Notes under the pieces: generated by a model | What the model was told of the DNA's origin: nothing | The model's database searches: none | What the model saw: only the letters and a program-made list of their open reading frames with translations | NCBI GenBank assembly: GCA_001314655.1 | Contig: LJSF01000043.1 | Coordinates: 310,001 to 374,000 of the forward strand | Length of the DNA stretch: 64,000 bases | Source: Rhodobacteraceae bacterium HLUCCA08 | GTDB lineage: Bacteria > Pseudomonadota > Alphaproteobacteria > Rhodobacterales > Rhodobacteraceae | Reading direction: 5' to 3' | Part shown: positions 35,143-44,282 of the stretch, piece by piece | How positions within the stretch are numbered: position 1 is the stretch's first letter | Layout of the letters: each line of letters starts with the position of its first letter | Translations under genes and position numbers: made by a program

Positions 35143-35171
35143 TGATCGGGTCGGGGGCCTCGTCCGTAGAA
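35143..35171 (+). promoter_or_regulatory. Possible RpoE-type promoter of rpoH2
   Basis: TGATCG at 35143-35148 and TAGAA at 35167-35171 are separated by 18 bp, 30 bp before the rpoH2 ATG. The Rhodobacter sphaeroides RpoE promoter is, as I recall it, TGATCC-N18-TAAGA, and it transcribes rpoHII in that organism. The spacing is exact, with one mismatch in the -35 and two in the -10. Confidence 0.4.
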
Positions 35172-35200
35172 TGGGCATAGTCAAAAGCAAGGAGGACAGC

Positions 35201-36079
35201 ATGGCCCTCGACGCTATGAATGACCAAGGCCTGACCCGCAACGCGATGAAGGCCGAACTGCTGGATGCCGAGACCGAGCATCGCCTGGCCACCGCCTGGC
35301 GCGACCAGCGCGACGAACGCGCCCTGCATCGCCTGATCACCGCCTACATGCGGCTGGCGATCTCGATGGCGGCCAAGTTCCGCCGCTACGGCGCGCCGAT
35401 GAACGACCTGATCCAGGAGGCCAGCCTGGGGCTGATGAAGGCCGCCGACAAGTTCGATCCGGATCGCGGCGTGCGGTTTTCGACCTATGCGGTCTGGTGG
35501 ATCAAGGCCTCGATCCAGGATTACGTGATGCGCAACTGGTCGATGGTCCGCACCGGCTCCACTTCGGCGCAGAAATCGTTGTTCTTCAACATGCGCCGCG
35601 TCCAGGCCCGGCTGGAACGCGAGGCCGTGGCCCGGGGCGAATCGATCGACCGCCACGACATGCGCCAGGCGATCGCGACCGAACTGGGCGTGCCGCTGCG
35701 CGACGTGGAAATGATGGAAGGCCGCCTGGCCGGCTCGGACTTTTCGCTGAATGCGACGCAATCCTCCGACGAGGATGGCCGCGAATGGATCGACGCGCTG
35801 GAAGATGACAGCGCCGGCGCCGACCAGATGGTCGAGAACAACCACGACACCGCCACGCTGCGGCAATGGCTGCTCAGCGCCCTGTCGGCCCTGTCCGACC
35901 GCGAACAGTTCATCGTCCGCGAACGCAAGCTGCGCGAAGACCCCCGGACGCTCGAAAGCCTGGGCGACGAACTGGGCCTGAGCAAGGAACGCGTCCGGCA
36001 GCTGGAGGCCGCGGCCTTCGGCAAGATGCGCAAGAGCCTTGAGGGCCAGTCGAAGGAAGTGTTGAACTTCCTGGCATGA
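35201..36079 (+). CDS. rpoH2: RNA polymerase sigma-32 factor, RpoHII type
   Basis: Alternative sigma factor of the sigma-70 family, 292 residues. Region 2 is MRLAISMAAKFRRYGAPMNDLIQEASLGLMKAADKFDPDRGVRFSTYAVWWIKASIQDYVMRNWSMVR territory (about 50-115), and region 4 (ESLGDELGLSKERVRQLE) ends the protein. It matches the RpoHII branch of Rhodobacterales (singlet-oxygen and heat stress) better than RpoHI. AAGGAGG at 35189-35195 fixes the ATG at 35201 and rejects the ATG at 35171. The stop overlaps the next ATG. A possible RpoE-type promoter lies at 35143. Confidence 0.9.
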   Translation: MALDAMNDQGLTRNAMKAELLDAETEHRLATAWRDQRDERALHRLITAYMRLAISMAAKFRRYGAPMNDLIQEASLGLMKAADKFDPDRGVRFSTYAVWWIKASIQDYVMRNWSMVRTGSTSAQKSLFFNMRRVQARLEREAVARGESIDRHDMRQAIATELGVPLRDVEMMEGRLAGSDFSLNATQSSDEDGREWIDALEDDSAGADQMVENNHDTATLRQWLLSALSALSDREQFIVRERKLREDPRTLESLGDELGLSKERVRQLEAAAFGKMRKSLEGQSKEVLNFLA

Positions 36080-36921
36080 ACCGTGCCGCCACTCTGCTTG
36101 CCGCGCTGGCCCTGTCGGGCGCGGTGTCTGCCCAGGACCTGCCCGACCTGACGGGGATCGTGCACCCCGATGACGCGCAGATCCTGTTTCTGGGCGAGGT
36201 GCATGACAATCCGCTGCACCATGACGCCCAGGCCGCGTTGGTCGCCGCCTGGCAGCCGACGGCACTGGTGTTCGAGATGCTCGATCCCGCCGAGGCGCGA
36301 CTGGTGATGGAGGAACGCGCCGCCGGACGCTTCGACCGCCTGGCCGAGACGCTGGACTGGGCGTCAAGCGGCTGGCCCGATTTCGCGATGTATGCGCAGA
36401 TCATGCAGGCCGCGCCCGCGGCGGCGATCTGGGGCGCCGAGGTGCCGCGCGACCGTATCCGCCCGGTGATGGAGACCGGTGCGGCGGCGGAATTCGGCCC
36501 GCGGGCGGGGCTGTTCGGCCTCGATCAGCCCCTGCCCGAGGATCAGCAGACGGCGCGCGAGGCGCTCCAGGCCGAGGCCCATTGCGATGCCCTGCCCGAA
36601 GTCATGCTGCCCGGGTTCGTCGAGGCCCAGCGGCTGCGCGATGCCCGCCTGGCCGAGGCCGCGCTCGATGCGCTCGCGGCCCATGGCGGGCCGGTCGTGG
36701 TGATCACCGGCAATGGCCATGCCCGCACCGATTGGGGCGCCCCGGCGCTGATCGGCCTGGCGGCGCCGCAGGTCGGGGTGTTCTCGGTCGCGATCCTCGA
36801 ACAGGCGCCGGACGGCGACCTGCCCGCCGATGCCTGGATCATGACCGCGCCGCATGACCGCCCCGACCCTTGCGACGGCTTTCGCCAGGGTGCCGTTGCC
36901 CTTGATCGCGGCGCGCCTTAG
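36076..36921 (+). CDS. ChaN-family (Tiki-fold) secreted protein
   Basis: A 281-residue exported protein with a signal peptide to about residue 19 (GAVSAQD). The FLGEVHDNPLHH motif (38-49) and GNGHARTDWG near residue 216 are the paired motifs of the ChaN/TraB/Tiki superfamily, whose ChaN members are haem-binding lipoproteins. There is no lipobox Cys here, so it is probably periplasmic. The ATG overlaps the rpoH2 stop (ATGA), an unusual partner for a sigma factor; shared stress expression is inferred. Confidence 0.85.
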   Translation: MNRAATLLAALALSGAVSAQDLPDLTGIVHPDDAQILFLGEVHDNPLHHDAQAALVAAWQPTALVFEMLDPAEARLVMEERAAGRFDRLAETLDWASSGWPDFAMYAQIMQAAPAAAIWGAEVPRDRIRPVMETGAAAEFGPRAGLFGLDQPLPEDQQTAREALQAEAHCDALPEVMLPGFVEAQRLRDARLAEAALDALAAHGGPVVVITGNGHARTDWGAPALIGLAAPQVGVFSVAILEQAPDGDLPADAWIMTAPHDRPDPCDGFRQGAVALDRGAP

Positions 36922-36948
36922 GGTCCGGCCCGGAATGGAGGGCCGACG

Positions 36949-38166
36949 ATGGTCTCTGGCAAGCGCATCCTTCTGATCATCGGCGGCGGGATCGCCGCCT
37001 ACAAGGCGCTGGAGCTGATCCGGGCGCTGAAAAAGGCCGGTGCCTCGGTCGTGCCGGTGCTGACCCGCGCGGCCGAGGAATTCGTGACGCCGCTCTCGGC
37101 CGCGGCCCTGGCCGGCGACAAGGTCTATCGTGATCTGTTCGATCTGACCGACGAGGCCGAGATGGGCCATATCGAACTGTCCCGCGCCGCCGACCTGGTG
37201 GTGGTGGCCCCGGCCACGGCCGACCTGATGGCCAAGATGGCCCATGGTCATGCCAATGACCTGGCCTCGACCCTGCTGATGGCCACCGACAAGCGGGTGC
37301 TGATCGCCCCGGCGATGAATGTCCGGATGTGGGACCATGCCGCCACCCGCCGCAACCTGGCCACCTTGCAGGGCGACGGCATCCTGAGTGTCGGCCCCGA
37401 CGAAGGCGCCATGGCCTGCGGCGAATTCGGGCCGGGCCGCATGGCCGAACCCGAGGCGATCCTGGCCGCGATCGACACCGCCCTGGGCGGCGGGCCGCTG
37501 GCCGGCAAGCATGTCCTGGTCACCTCGGGCCCGACCCATGAACCGATCGACCCGGTGCGCTATATCGCCAACCGGTCCTCGGGGGCGCAGGGCACGGCGC
37601 TGGCCCGGGCGCTGCTGGACCTGGGCGCGCGGGTCAGTTTCATCACCGGCCCGGCCAGCGTGCCGCCGCCCGCGGGCGCCGATGTGGTGCGGGTCGAGAC
37701 GGCGCTGCAGATGCTGGACGCGGTCGAAAACGCGCTGCCCGCCCATGCCGCCGTCTTTGCCGCCGCGGTGGCCGACTGGCGGGTGCAGGGCGCCAGCGAC
37801 CACAAGATCAAGAAGGGCCCCGATGGCCCGCCGGCCCTGACCTTCGCCGAAAACCCCGATATCCTGGCCTCGATCAGCGCGCTGGATGCGCCGCGCCCGC
37901 CGCTGGTCGTGGGTTTCGCCGCCGAGACCCGGAACCTGGTCGAAAACGCCACCGCCAAGCGCGCCCGCAAGGGCTGCGACTGGATCGTCGCCAATGATGT
38001 CAGCCCCGAAACCGGCATCATGGGCGGGGCCGAGAACAAGGTGGTGCTGATCAGCGACGCGGGCACCGAGGAGTGGCCCCGGATGACCAAGGCCGAGGTG
38101 GCGCGCAGGCTCGCCGACCGGATCGCCGCCGCGCTGGCCGATCTGCCGGCGCCGGTGATGCTGTGA
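36949..38166 (+). CDS. coaBC: Phosphopantothenoylcysteine decarboxylase/synthase
   Basis: Bifunctional coenzyme A biosynthesis enzyme, 405 residues. The N-terminal CoaC half is a flavoprotein decarboxylase (GGGIAAYKALELIRAL; catalytic-type motif APAMNVRMW). The C-terminal CoaB ligase half begins near residue 186 (VLVTSGPTHEPIDPVRYIANRSSGAQG), with the AAVADW and K-I-K-K motifs. The ATG follows GGAGGG. The stop overlaps dut by one base (TGATG). Confidence 0.97.
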   Translation: MVSGKRILLIIGGGIAAYKALELIRALKKAGASVVPVLTRAAEEFVTPLSAAALAGDKVYRDLFDLTDEAEMGHIELSRAADLVVVAPATADLMAKMAHGHANDLASTLLMATDKRVLIAPAMNVRMWDHAATRRNLATLQGDGILSVGPDEGAMACGEFGPGRMAEPEAILAAIDTALGGGPLAGKHVLVTSGPTHEPIDPVRYIANRSSGAQGTALARALLDLGARVSFITGPASVPPPAGADVVRVETALQMLDAVENALPAHAAVFAAAVADWRVQGASDHKIKKGPDGPPALTFAENPDILASISALDAPRPPLVVGFAAETRNLVENATAKRARKGCDWIVANDVSPETGIMGGAENKVVLISDAGTEEWPRMTKAEVARRLADRIAAALADLPAPVML

Positions 38167-38618
38167 TGGTCACGATCCGGTTCGACTGGCTGGACGGCGC
38201 CGACCGGTCGCTGGGCCTTCCGCATTATGCGACCCAAGGCGCCGCCGGCGCCGATCTGCGCGCCAATTTCGACGATCGCGGGGCGGTGGTTCTGGCCCCC
38301 GGCGCGCGGATGCTGATCCCCACCGGCCTGCGCCTGTCGATCCCCGACGGCTACGAGGTGCAGCTGCGCCCGCGTTCGGGCCTGGCCCTGAAACACGGGC
38401 TGACCCTGCCCAACGCCCCCGGCACGATCGACAGCGATTACCGCGGCCCCCTGGGCGTGATCGTCCAGAACGGCGGCGACGCGCCGGTGACCATCGCCCA
38501 TGGCGACCGCATCGCCCAGATGGTCGTCGCCCCGGTGGTGCAGGCGGCGTTCGAGACCGGCCCGCTGGACGAGACCACCCGGGGCGCGGGCGGGTTCGGC
38601 TCCACCGGACAGGGCTAG
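38166..38618 (+). CDS. dut: dUTP diphosphatase
   Basis: Trimeric dUTPase hydrolysing dUTP to dUMP and pyrophosphate, 150 residues. The five family motifs are visible in order: AGADLRA, RPRSGLALKHG, NAPGTIDSDYRG, GDRIAQMVV and a C-terminal RGAGGFGSTG arm. The ATG at 38166 shares a base with the coaBC stop; coaBC-dut is a common alphaproteobacterial pairing. Confidence 0.97.
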   Translation: MVTIRFDWLDGADRSLGLPHYATQGAAGADLRANFDDRGAVVLAPGARMLIPTGLRLSIPDGYEVQLRPRSGLALKHGLTLPNAPGTIDSDYRGPLGVIVQNGGDAPVTIAHGDRIAQMVVAPVVQAAFETGPLDETTRGAGGFGSTGQG

Positions 38619-38622
38619 GCGC

Positions 38623-39669
38623 ATGCTGATGGTCCTGCTCATGGGTGCCGCGATCTGGGGCATCGGCCTGGCGATGAAGGCCCCGGTGCGGGACCGGCTG
38701 ATCATGCTGGGCGTGCTTCTGGCCGGGGTTCTGGCGATCCAGCTGATCCTGCCCGACGGCCATCCCCTGCGCGAGGCGACCGGGTCCGAACCGGAATTCT
38801 GGGTCCTGGTCGCCGGGCTCGGGGCGCTGGTCTGGGGCTACCGGGCGTTGTTGCGCCGGCTGCGGTCCCGGGCGCAGCCGCAGGCACCGGCCGCGCCTGC
38901 CGCGCCCGGCGGCCCGTTCACCGATGACGAATTGTCCCGCTATGCCCGCCATATCGTGCTGCGCGAACTGGGCGGGCCGGGGCAGCGCAAACTGAAGGAC
39001 GCGACGGTGCTGGTCATCGGCGCCGGCGGCCTTGGCGCGCCGGTGCTGCACTACCTCGCCGCCGCCGGGCTTGGGACGATCGGTGTGATCGACGACGACG
39101 TGGTCGCGGCGTCGAACCTGCAGCGCCAGGTGATCCATGGCGTGTCGACCCTCGGCATGCCCAAGGTGTTCTCGGCCGCCGAACGCATCGCCGACCTGAA
39201 CCCCCATGTCACGATCCGCCCCTATCACCGGCGCCTGACCAGCGACATCGCGACCGACCTGTTCGCCGAGTATGACCTGGTGCTGGACGGGTCCGACAAT
39301 TTCGACACCCGCTACCTGGTCAACCGCGCCTGCGTGGCCACGAAAACCCCGCTGGTCGCCGCCGCCCTGACCCAGTGGGAGGGGCAGATCAGCCTGTATG
39401 ACCCCGGCTCGGGCGGACCCTGCTACGAATGCGTCTTCGCCACCCGGCCCGCCCCGGGTCTGGTGCCCAGCTGCGCCGAGGCCGGCGTGATCTCGCCCTT
39501 GCCCGGCGTGCTCGGCGCGATGATGGCTCTCGAGGCGATCAAGGCCCTGACCGGCGCGGGCGAGACCCTGCGCGGCCGGATGCTGTTCTACGACGCGCTT
39601 TATGCCGATACCCGGATCATGACCCTGAAAAAGCGGCCAGGTTGCCCGGCCTGCGGGGGCGGCGCGTGA
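38623..39669 (+). CDS. MoeB/ThiF-family adenylyltransferase with N-terminal membrane segments
   Basis: E1-like enzyme that would adenylate the C-terminal glycine of a sulfur-carrier protein (MoaD or ThiS). 348 residues. Hydrophobic stretches at about 2-19, 25-44 and 58-73 precede a linker rich in P/A. The catalytic part starts at FTDDELSRYARHIVLREL (99-116), with the nucleotide loop GAGGLG (133-138), the DxDxVxxSNLQRQ-like DDDVVAASNLQRQ, and two CxxC zinc pairs (CYEC, CPAC). It has no C-terminal rhodanese domain. The ATG is 4 bp after the dut stop. MoeB versus ThiF cannot be decided from the sequence. Confidence 0.88.
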   Translation: MLMVLLMGAAIWGIGLAMKAPVRDRLIMLGVLLAGVLAIQLILPDGHPLREATGSEPEFWVLVAGLGALVWGYRALLRRLRSRAQPQAPAAPAAPGGPFTDDELSRYARHIVLRELGGPGQRKLKDATVLVIGAGGLGAPVLHYLAAAGLGTIGVIDDDVVAASNLQRQVIHGVSTLGMPKVFSAAERIADLNPHVTIRPYHRRLTSDIATDLFAEYDLVLDGSDNFDTRYLVNRACVATKTPLVAAALTQWEGQISLYDPGSGGPCYECVFATRPAPGLVPSCAEAGVISPLPGVLGAMMALEAIKALTGAGETLRGRMLFYDALYADTRIMTLKKRPGCPACGGGA

Positions 39670-40328
39670 CCCTGAAGGGTGCCTTGCTGGGCCTGGCGCT
39701 GGCCTATGGCACGCTTTGGGGCGGCGCACAGGTGCTGGCGCCCGCCTTCGGCCGGGTCCCGATCCCCTGCACCGGTGAACCGCTCAGGATGCAATCGCCG
39801 CTTTTCTGCGCGACCTTGCGCAATTTCGTCACGCCCGAACTGCGCGCCCTGGCCCGGGACGCCGCGGCGACCGTGGCCGCGCAATATCCCGGAACCGTGA
39901 CCCTGGCGCTGGACGGCAACCTGCCGGTCTTCGATGGCGTGCCGCTGATCCCGCACCTGTCGCATGATGACGGCGAAAAGCTGGACTTCGCCTTCTATTA
40001 CATGGACGACACCGGCACCTATCTGCCGGGGCGCACGGCCTCGCCGATCGGCTATTTCGCCTTCGAACGGGTCGGGACGGATGTCTGCGGCGACACGGCC
40101 GGGCCGATGCGCTGGGAGATGCGCTGGTTCGAACCGCTGACCCGCGACCTGGCGCTTGAACCCGCGCGCACCGCCGCCCTGGTCCGTGCCTTGCTCGACG
40201 ACCCGCGCAGCGGCAAGCTGTTCCTGGAGCCGCCCCTGGCGCAGGCGCTGGGCCTCGACCACCCCCGCTTGCGCTTTGCCGGCTGCGGCGCGGCCCGGCA
40301 CGACGACCATATCCACCTTGAGCTGTGA
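39666..40328 (+). CDS. Putative LAS-type zinc peptidase, membrane-anchored or secreted
   Basis: A 220-residue protein with an N-terminal hydrophobic segment (about 5-27). It carries an H-x6-D pair (H100, D107) and a C-terminal H-x-H (H215, H217 in DDHIHLEL). This is the metal-ligand arrangement of the LAS peptidases (peptidoglycan D,D-/L,D-endopeptidases such as MepA, VanY). The overall sequence is not one I recognise, so the peptidase call rests on these motifs. The GTG start overlaps the MoeB-like stop (GTGA). Confidence 0.6.
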   Translation: MTLKGALLGLALAYGTLWGGAQVLAPAFGRVPIPCTGEPLRMQSPLFCATLRNFVTPELRALARDAAATVAAQYPGTVTLALDGNLPVFDGVPLIPHLSHDDGEKLDFAFYYMDDTGTYLPGRTASPIGYFAFERVGTDVCGDTAGPMRWEMRWFEPLTRDLALEPARTAALVRALLDDPRSGKLFLEPPLAQALGLDHPRLRFAGCGAARHDDHIHLEL

Positions 40329-40388
40329 CCACTTGCGCCCGCCGCGGCGCGCGCCATACTCGGCCCGAACACCAACCCGGAGCCCGCC

Positions 40389-41174
40389 ATGAAAACCCTT
40401 GCCCTTGCGGCCTTTGCCGCGCTGATGACCACCCATGCCATCGCCCAGGACCTGCCCGATCTGGGGGGTCGCGAGGTCGTCATCGTCACCGAAAACGCCT
40501 ATCCGCCGCTGCAATTCATGGACCCGGCCAGCGGCGCGGCGATCGGCTGGGAATATGACGCGATGGCGATCATCGCCGAACGCATCAACATCACCCCGGT
40601 CTACGAAGTCACCTCGTGGGACGCCATGATCGCCGCCGTGGGCGAAGGCCAGTACGACATGGGCATGACCGGCATCACCATCCGCGAGGACCGGGCCGAA
40701 ATCGTCGATTTCTCGGACAGCTACATGACCAGCCAGATGGTCATGATGGTGCGCGGCGACGAGGACCGGTTTTCCGATGCCGCCGAATTCGCCGCCGACG
40801 CGGACCTGCTGGTCGCCGCCCAGCCCGGCACCACGCCCTTCTATGTCGCCGTCTACGACATGCTGGACGGGGACGAGGCGAACCCGCGCATCGCCCTGTT
40901 CGAAACCTTCGGCGCCGGCGTCGCGGCCCTGCGCGCCGGTGACGTCGACCTGGTCCTGACCGACGGCACCGCCGGCAACGGCTATGTCGCGGCGTCGGAC
41001 GGCGCGCTCAAGATCATCGGCGAACCGCTGGGGACCGAGGATTTCGGCTTCATCTTCCCCAAGGGCTCCGACCTGGTGGGGCCGATGAACGCCGCGATCG
41101 CCTCGATGGAAGCCGACGGCACGCTGGACGCGCTCAACACCCGCTGGTTCCTCGACTACAAGCTTGGCGAGTGA
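40389..41174 (+). CDS. Amino-acid ABC transporter substrate-binding protein
   Basis: Periplasmic binding protein of SBP family 3, 261 residues, signal peptide to about residue 19 (THAIAQD). The mature N-terminus [28 protein letters not shown] and [26 protein letters not shown] are typical of polar-amino-acid binders. The ATG has a GGAG upstream. The stop overlaps the permease GTG. Ligand unknown. No ATPase is encoded nearby. Confidence 0.93.
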   Translation: MKTLALAAFAALMTTHAIAQDLPDLGGREVVIVTENAYPPLQFMDPASGAAIGWEYDAMAIIAERINITPVYEVTSWDAMIAAVGEGQYDMGMTGITIREDRAEIVDFSDSYMTSQMVMMVRGDEDRFSDAAEFAADADLLVAAQPGTTPFYVAVYDMLDGDEANPRIALFETFGAGVAALRAGDVDLVLTDGTAGNGYVAASDGALKIIGEPLGTEDFGFIFPKGSDLVGPMNAAIASMEADGTLDALNTRWFLDYKLGE

Positions 41175-41971
41175 TCCCGACCCCGGAGGACAGGCACGGC
41201 GATTTCCCGTGGTGGCTGCTGGTCGCCGCGGGGATCGGTGCCTGGTTTCTCTGGCAGATCCTGACCGACGACATCTACACCCAGGTGCTGCGCACCCTGT
41301 CGCGCGGCATCGGGATCACGCTGTTCGTCACCCTGGTCGGCTTCGCCATGGCCAGCGCCATCGGGCTGGTCCTGGCGGTCGCGTCACTGTCGCGCTTTGT
41401 GGTGCTGCGCCAGCTTGCGCGGTTCTATATCGAGATCCTGCGCGGCGTGCCGATCCTGGTCCTGCTGCTTTACGTCGCCTTCGTCATCGCGCCCGCCGGG
41501 GTCGCCGCCTATAACTGGCTGCGCGATCTGGTCGGCCTCGACCCGATCCGCACCCGCGACTTTTCCCTGCTGTGGCGGGCGATCATCGCGCTGACCCTGG
41601 GCTATTCGGCCTTCATCGCCGAGGTGTTCCGCGCCGGGCTGCAAAGCATCGAAAAAGGCCAGATCGAGGCGGCCGAGGCGCTGGGCCTGAACGGCTGGCT
41701 GCGGTTCCGGCTGATCGTCTTTCCCCAGGCGTTCCGGCGCATCCTGCCGCCCCTGGGCAACGATTTCATCGCCATGATCAAGGACAGCTCTCTGGTCTCG
41801 GTGCTGGGCGTGCTCGATGTCACCCAATTGGGCAAGGTCACGGCGGCGGGCAATTTCCGCTATTTCGAAACCTACAACGTCGTCACCTTCCTCTACCTGA
41901 CCATGACCGTCACCCTGTCGCTGCTGCTGCGCCGGCTGGAGCGGAACCTGCGCAGGAAATATCCCGACTAG
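41171..41971 (+). CDS. Amino-acid ABC transporter permease
   Basis: HisM/GlnP-type inner-membrane permease, 266 residues with about six hydrophobic segments. The ATPase-contacting EAA loop reads [24 protein letters not shown]. The start is GTG at 41171, coupled to the binding protein (GTGA). It is a single permease, so it would homodimerise. The ATP-binding subunit must be shared with another system, because the next gene is a peptidase. Confidence 0.92.
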   Translation: MIPTPEDRHGDFPWWLLVAAGIGAWFLWQILTDDIYTQVLRTLSRGIGITLFVTLVGFAMASAIGLVLAVASLSRFVVLRQLARFYIEILRGVPILVLLLYVAFVIAPAGVAAYNWLRDLVGLDPIRTRDFSLLWRAIIALTLGYSAFIAEVFRAGLQSIEKGQIEAAEALGLNGWLRFRLIVFPQAFRRILPPLGNDFIAMIKDSSLVSVLGVLDVTQLGKVTAAGNFRYFETYNVVTFLYLTMTVTLSLLLRRLERNLRRKYPD

Positions 41972-42023
41972 GCACTGGTCCCGGCCGCCGCGCCCCCCTA
42001 GCTTCCGGTCAAAGGAGACCCGA

Positions 42024-44042
42024 ATGACCAACCCGCTTCTTGCCGACTGGGACACGCCCTTCGGCCTGCCGCCCTATACGCAGATCACCGATGACCACTA
42101 TGCCCCTGCCGTCGACGCCGCCCTGGCCGAGGCGCGGGCCGAGATCGCCCGGATCGCCGACACCCCCGAACCGCCCGATTTCGACAACACGATCGCGGCG
42201 CTGGAACGGGCGGGCGCGACGCTCGACCGGGTGCTGGGTGCCTTTTATGCCCAGGCCGGGGCCGATGTGAACGACGCGCGCGAGGCCTTGATGCGGGCGT
42301 TTTCGCCGGAACTTGCCGCCTATTCCTCCGAAATCACCGGCAATACGGCGCTGTTCGCGCGGATCGAAACGCTCTGGCAGGCGCGCGACACGCTTGACCT
42401 GACGGATGAACAGGCCCGGGTGCTGATGCTGACCCGGCGCGGCTTTGTCCGCTCGGGCGCGCTGCTCGAGGGCGCCGACAAGGACCGTCACGCGCAGATC
42501 AGGCAACGGCTGGCCGAACTGGGCACGCAATTCACCCAGAACCTTCTGGCCGATGAACGCGACTGGTTCATGGAACTGTCCGAGGCCGATCTGGAGGGCC
42601 TGCCGGAATTCGTCATCGACGCCGCCCGCGCCGCCGGGGCCGAAAAGGGGCTGGGGCCGGTCGTCACCACGTCGCGGTCGCTGATCACGCCGTTCCTGCA
42701 ATTCTCGGCCCGGCGCGACCTGCGCGAGGCCGCCTGGCGGGCCTGGACCCGGCGCGGGGCGAATGGCGGCGCCACCGACAACCGCGCGATCGCCGCCGAA
42801 ATCCTGGCCCTGCGCGCCGAACGCGCCCGGCTGCTGGGCCATGACGATTTCGCCAGCTACAAGCTGGAAACCGAAATGGCCGGCAATCCCGGCGCCGTGC
42901 GCGACCTGCTGATGCAGGTCTGGACCCCGGCCCGTGCCGCGGCCGAGGCCGATGCGGCGGTGCTCGAAGACATGCTGCGGGCCGATGGGAATGACGGCCC
43001 GCTGGAACCCTGGGACTGGCATCATTATTCCGAGAAACGCCGCGCCGCCGAACACGACCTGAACGAGGCCGAGCTGAAGCCCTATCTGCAGCTCGACCGG
43101 ATGATCGAGGCGGCGTTTTCGGTCGCGCACCGCCTGTTCGGGCTGGATTTCACACCCATCGAGGCGCCGCTCTATCACCCGGACGCCCGCGCCTGGGAGG
43201 TGACGCGGAACGGCCGGCACATGGCGGTCTTCATCGGCGATTATTTCGCCCGCGGCTCCAAACGCTCGGGCGCCTGGTGCAGCGCGATCCGGTCGCAGCA
43301 GAAACTGGCCGGCGACATCCGGCCGCATGTGGTCAATGTCTGCAACTTCGCCAAGCCGCCGGCGGGGCAGCCAGCGCTTTTGTCCCATGACGATGCGCGC
43401 ACGCTGTTTCACGAATTCGGCCACGCCCTGCACCAGATCCTGTCGGACGTGACCTATCCGTCGATCAGCGGCACCTCGGTGGCGCGCGATTTCGTCGAAT
43501 TGCCCAGCCAGCTTTTCGAACATTGGCTGGATCTGCCGCAGGTGCTGGAGGACTTCGCCACCCATGCCGATACCGGCGCCCCGATGCCGGCCGACCTGCG
43601 CGACCGGCTGCTGGCGGCGACCACCTATGACACCGGGTTCCAGACCGTCGAATATGTCGCCTCGGCGCTGGTCGATCTGGCGTTTCACACCGGGCCTGCC
43701 CCCGCCGATCCGATGCAGAAACAGGCCGAGGTGCTGGCCGAAATCGGCATGCCGCGCGCCATCGCCATGCGCCATGCCACGCCGCATTTCGCCCATGTGT
43801 TCAGCGGCGACGGCTATTCGGCCGGATATTACAGCTACATGTGGTCCGAGGTCATGGATGCCGATGCCTTCGAGGCGTTCGATGAGGCCGGCGATCCCTT
43901 CGACCCGGACATGGCCCGGTCATTGGAGGCCAATATCCTCTCCGTCGGCGGCTCCGCGGACGCCGCCGACCTCTATACCCGGTTCCGCGGCAAGATGCCC
44001 GATGCCGCGGCGCTGTTGCGGGGCCGCGGCCTGGCCGCCTGA
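42024..44042 (+). CDS. M3-family oligopeptidase (Dcp/oligopeptidase A type)
   Basis: Cytoplasmic zinc metallopeptidase degrading short peptides, 672 residues. The HEFGH motif is at 463-467 with the downstream glutamate in the following helix (SVARDFVELPSQ). The N-terminal helical lid begins NPLLADWDTPFGLPPYTQI, as in Dcp/OpdA. AAAGGAG precedes the ATG. There is no signal peptide. It converges on the small 44046 gene with 3 bp between stops. It may process peptides or residues delivered by the adjacent transporter, but the link is only positional. Confidence 0.95.
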   Translation: MTNPLLADWDTPFGLPPYTQITDDHYAPAVDAALAEARAEIARIADTPEPPDFDNTIAALERAGATLDRVLGAFYAQAGADVNDAREALMRAFSPELAAYSSEITGNTALFARIETLWQARDTLDLTDEQARVLMLTRRGFVRSGALLEGADKDRHAQIRQRLAELGTQFTQNLLADERDWFMELSEADLEGLPEFVIDAARAAGAEKGLGPVVTTSRSLITPFLQFSARRDLREAAWRAWTRRGANGGATDNRAIAAEILALRAERARLLGHDDFASYKLETEMAGNPGAVRDLLMQVWTPARAAAEADAAVLEDMLRADGNDGPLEPWDWHHYSEKRRAAEHDLNEAELKPYLQLDRMIEAAFSVAHRLFGLDFTPIEAPLYHPDARAWEVTRNGRHMAVFIGDYFARGSKRSGAWCSAIRSQQKLAGDIRPHVVNVCNFAKPPAGQPALLSHDDARTLFHEFGHALHQILSDVTYPSISGTSVARDFVELPSQLFEHWLDLPQVLEDFATHADTGAPMPADLRDRLLAATTYDTGFQTVEYVASALVDLAFHTGPAPADPMQKQAEVLAEIGMPRAIAMRHATPHFAHVFSGDGYSAGYYSYMWSEVMDADAFEAFDEAGDPFDPDMARSLEANILSVGGSADAADLYTRFRGKMPDAAALLRGRGLAA

Positions 44043-44045
44043 GAC

Positions 44046-44279
44046 TCAGCCGGCGCGGAACCGCTCGGCCAGTTTCTCGATCTCGCGCAATTCGTCGGAG
44101 AAGGCGCCGACGATGGCCAGCGCCGGGTCGGGTTCGGCGCCCGGATCCTCGGCGCCCAGCTCCAGGTGATCGCGCTCGGCCAGGAAGGCGTCGACGCCCG
44201 CATCGTCCAGCGCGGCGACGATCCGTGCCAGCAGCTTGCGCTGCGCGATCAGGCGACCTTCGATGCTGTCGGGGGTCAT
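44046..44279 (-). CDS. Small hypothetical protein downstream of the cation transporter
   Basis: A 77-residue acidic, helical protein (MTPDSIEGRLIAQRKLLARIVAALDD..., ending EKLAERFRAG), with no signal peptide and no domain I recognise. It starts 3 bp after the cation-efflux gene stop on the same strand, so it is very probably co-transcribed. A coiled or helical-bundle structure is likely from the heptad-like Leu/Ile spacing near the N-terminus. Confidence 0.7.
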   Translation of the reverse strand: MTPDSIEGRLIAQRKLLARIVAALDDAGVDAFLAERDHLELGAEDPGAEPDPALAIVGAFSDELREIEKLAERFRAG

Positions 44280-44282
44280 GGT

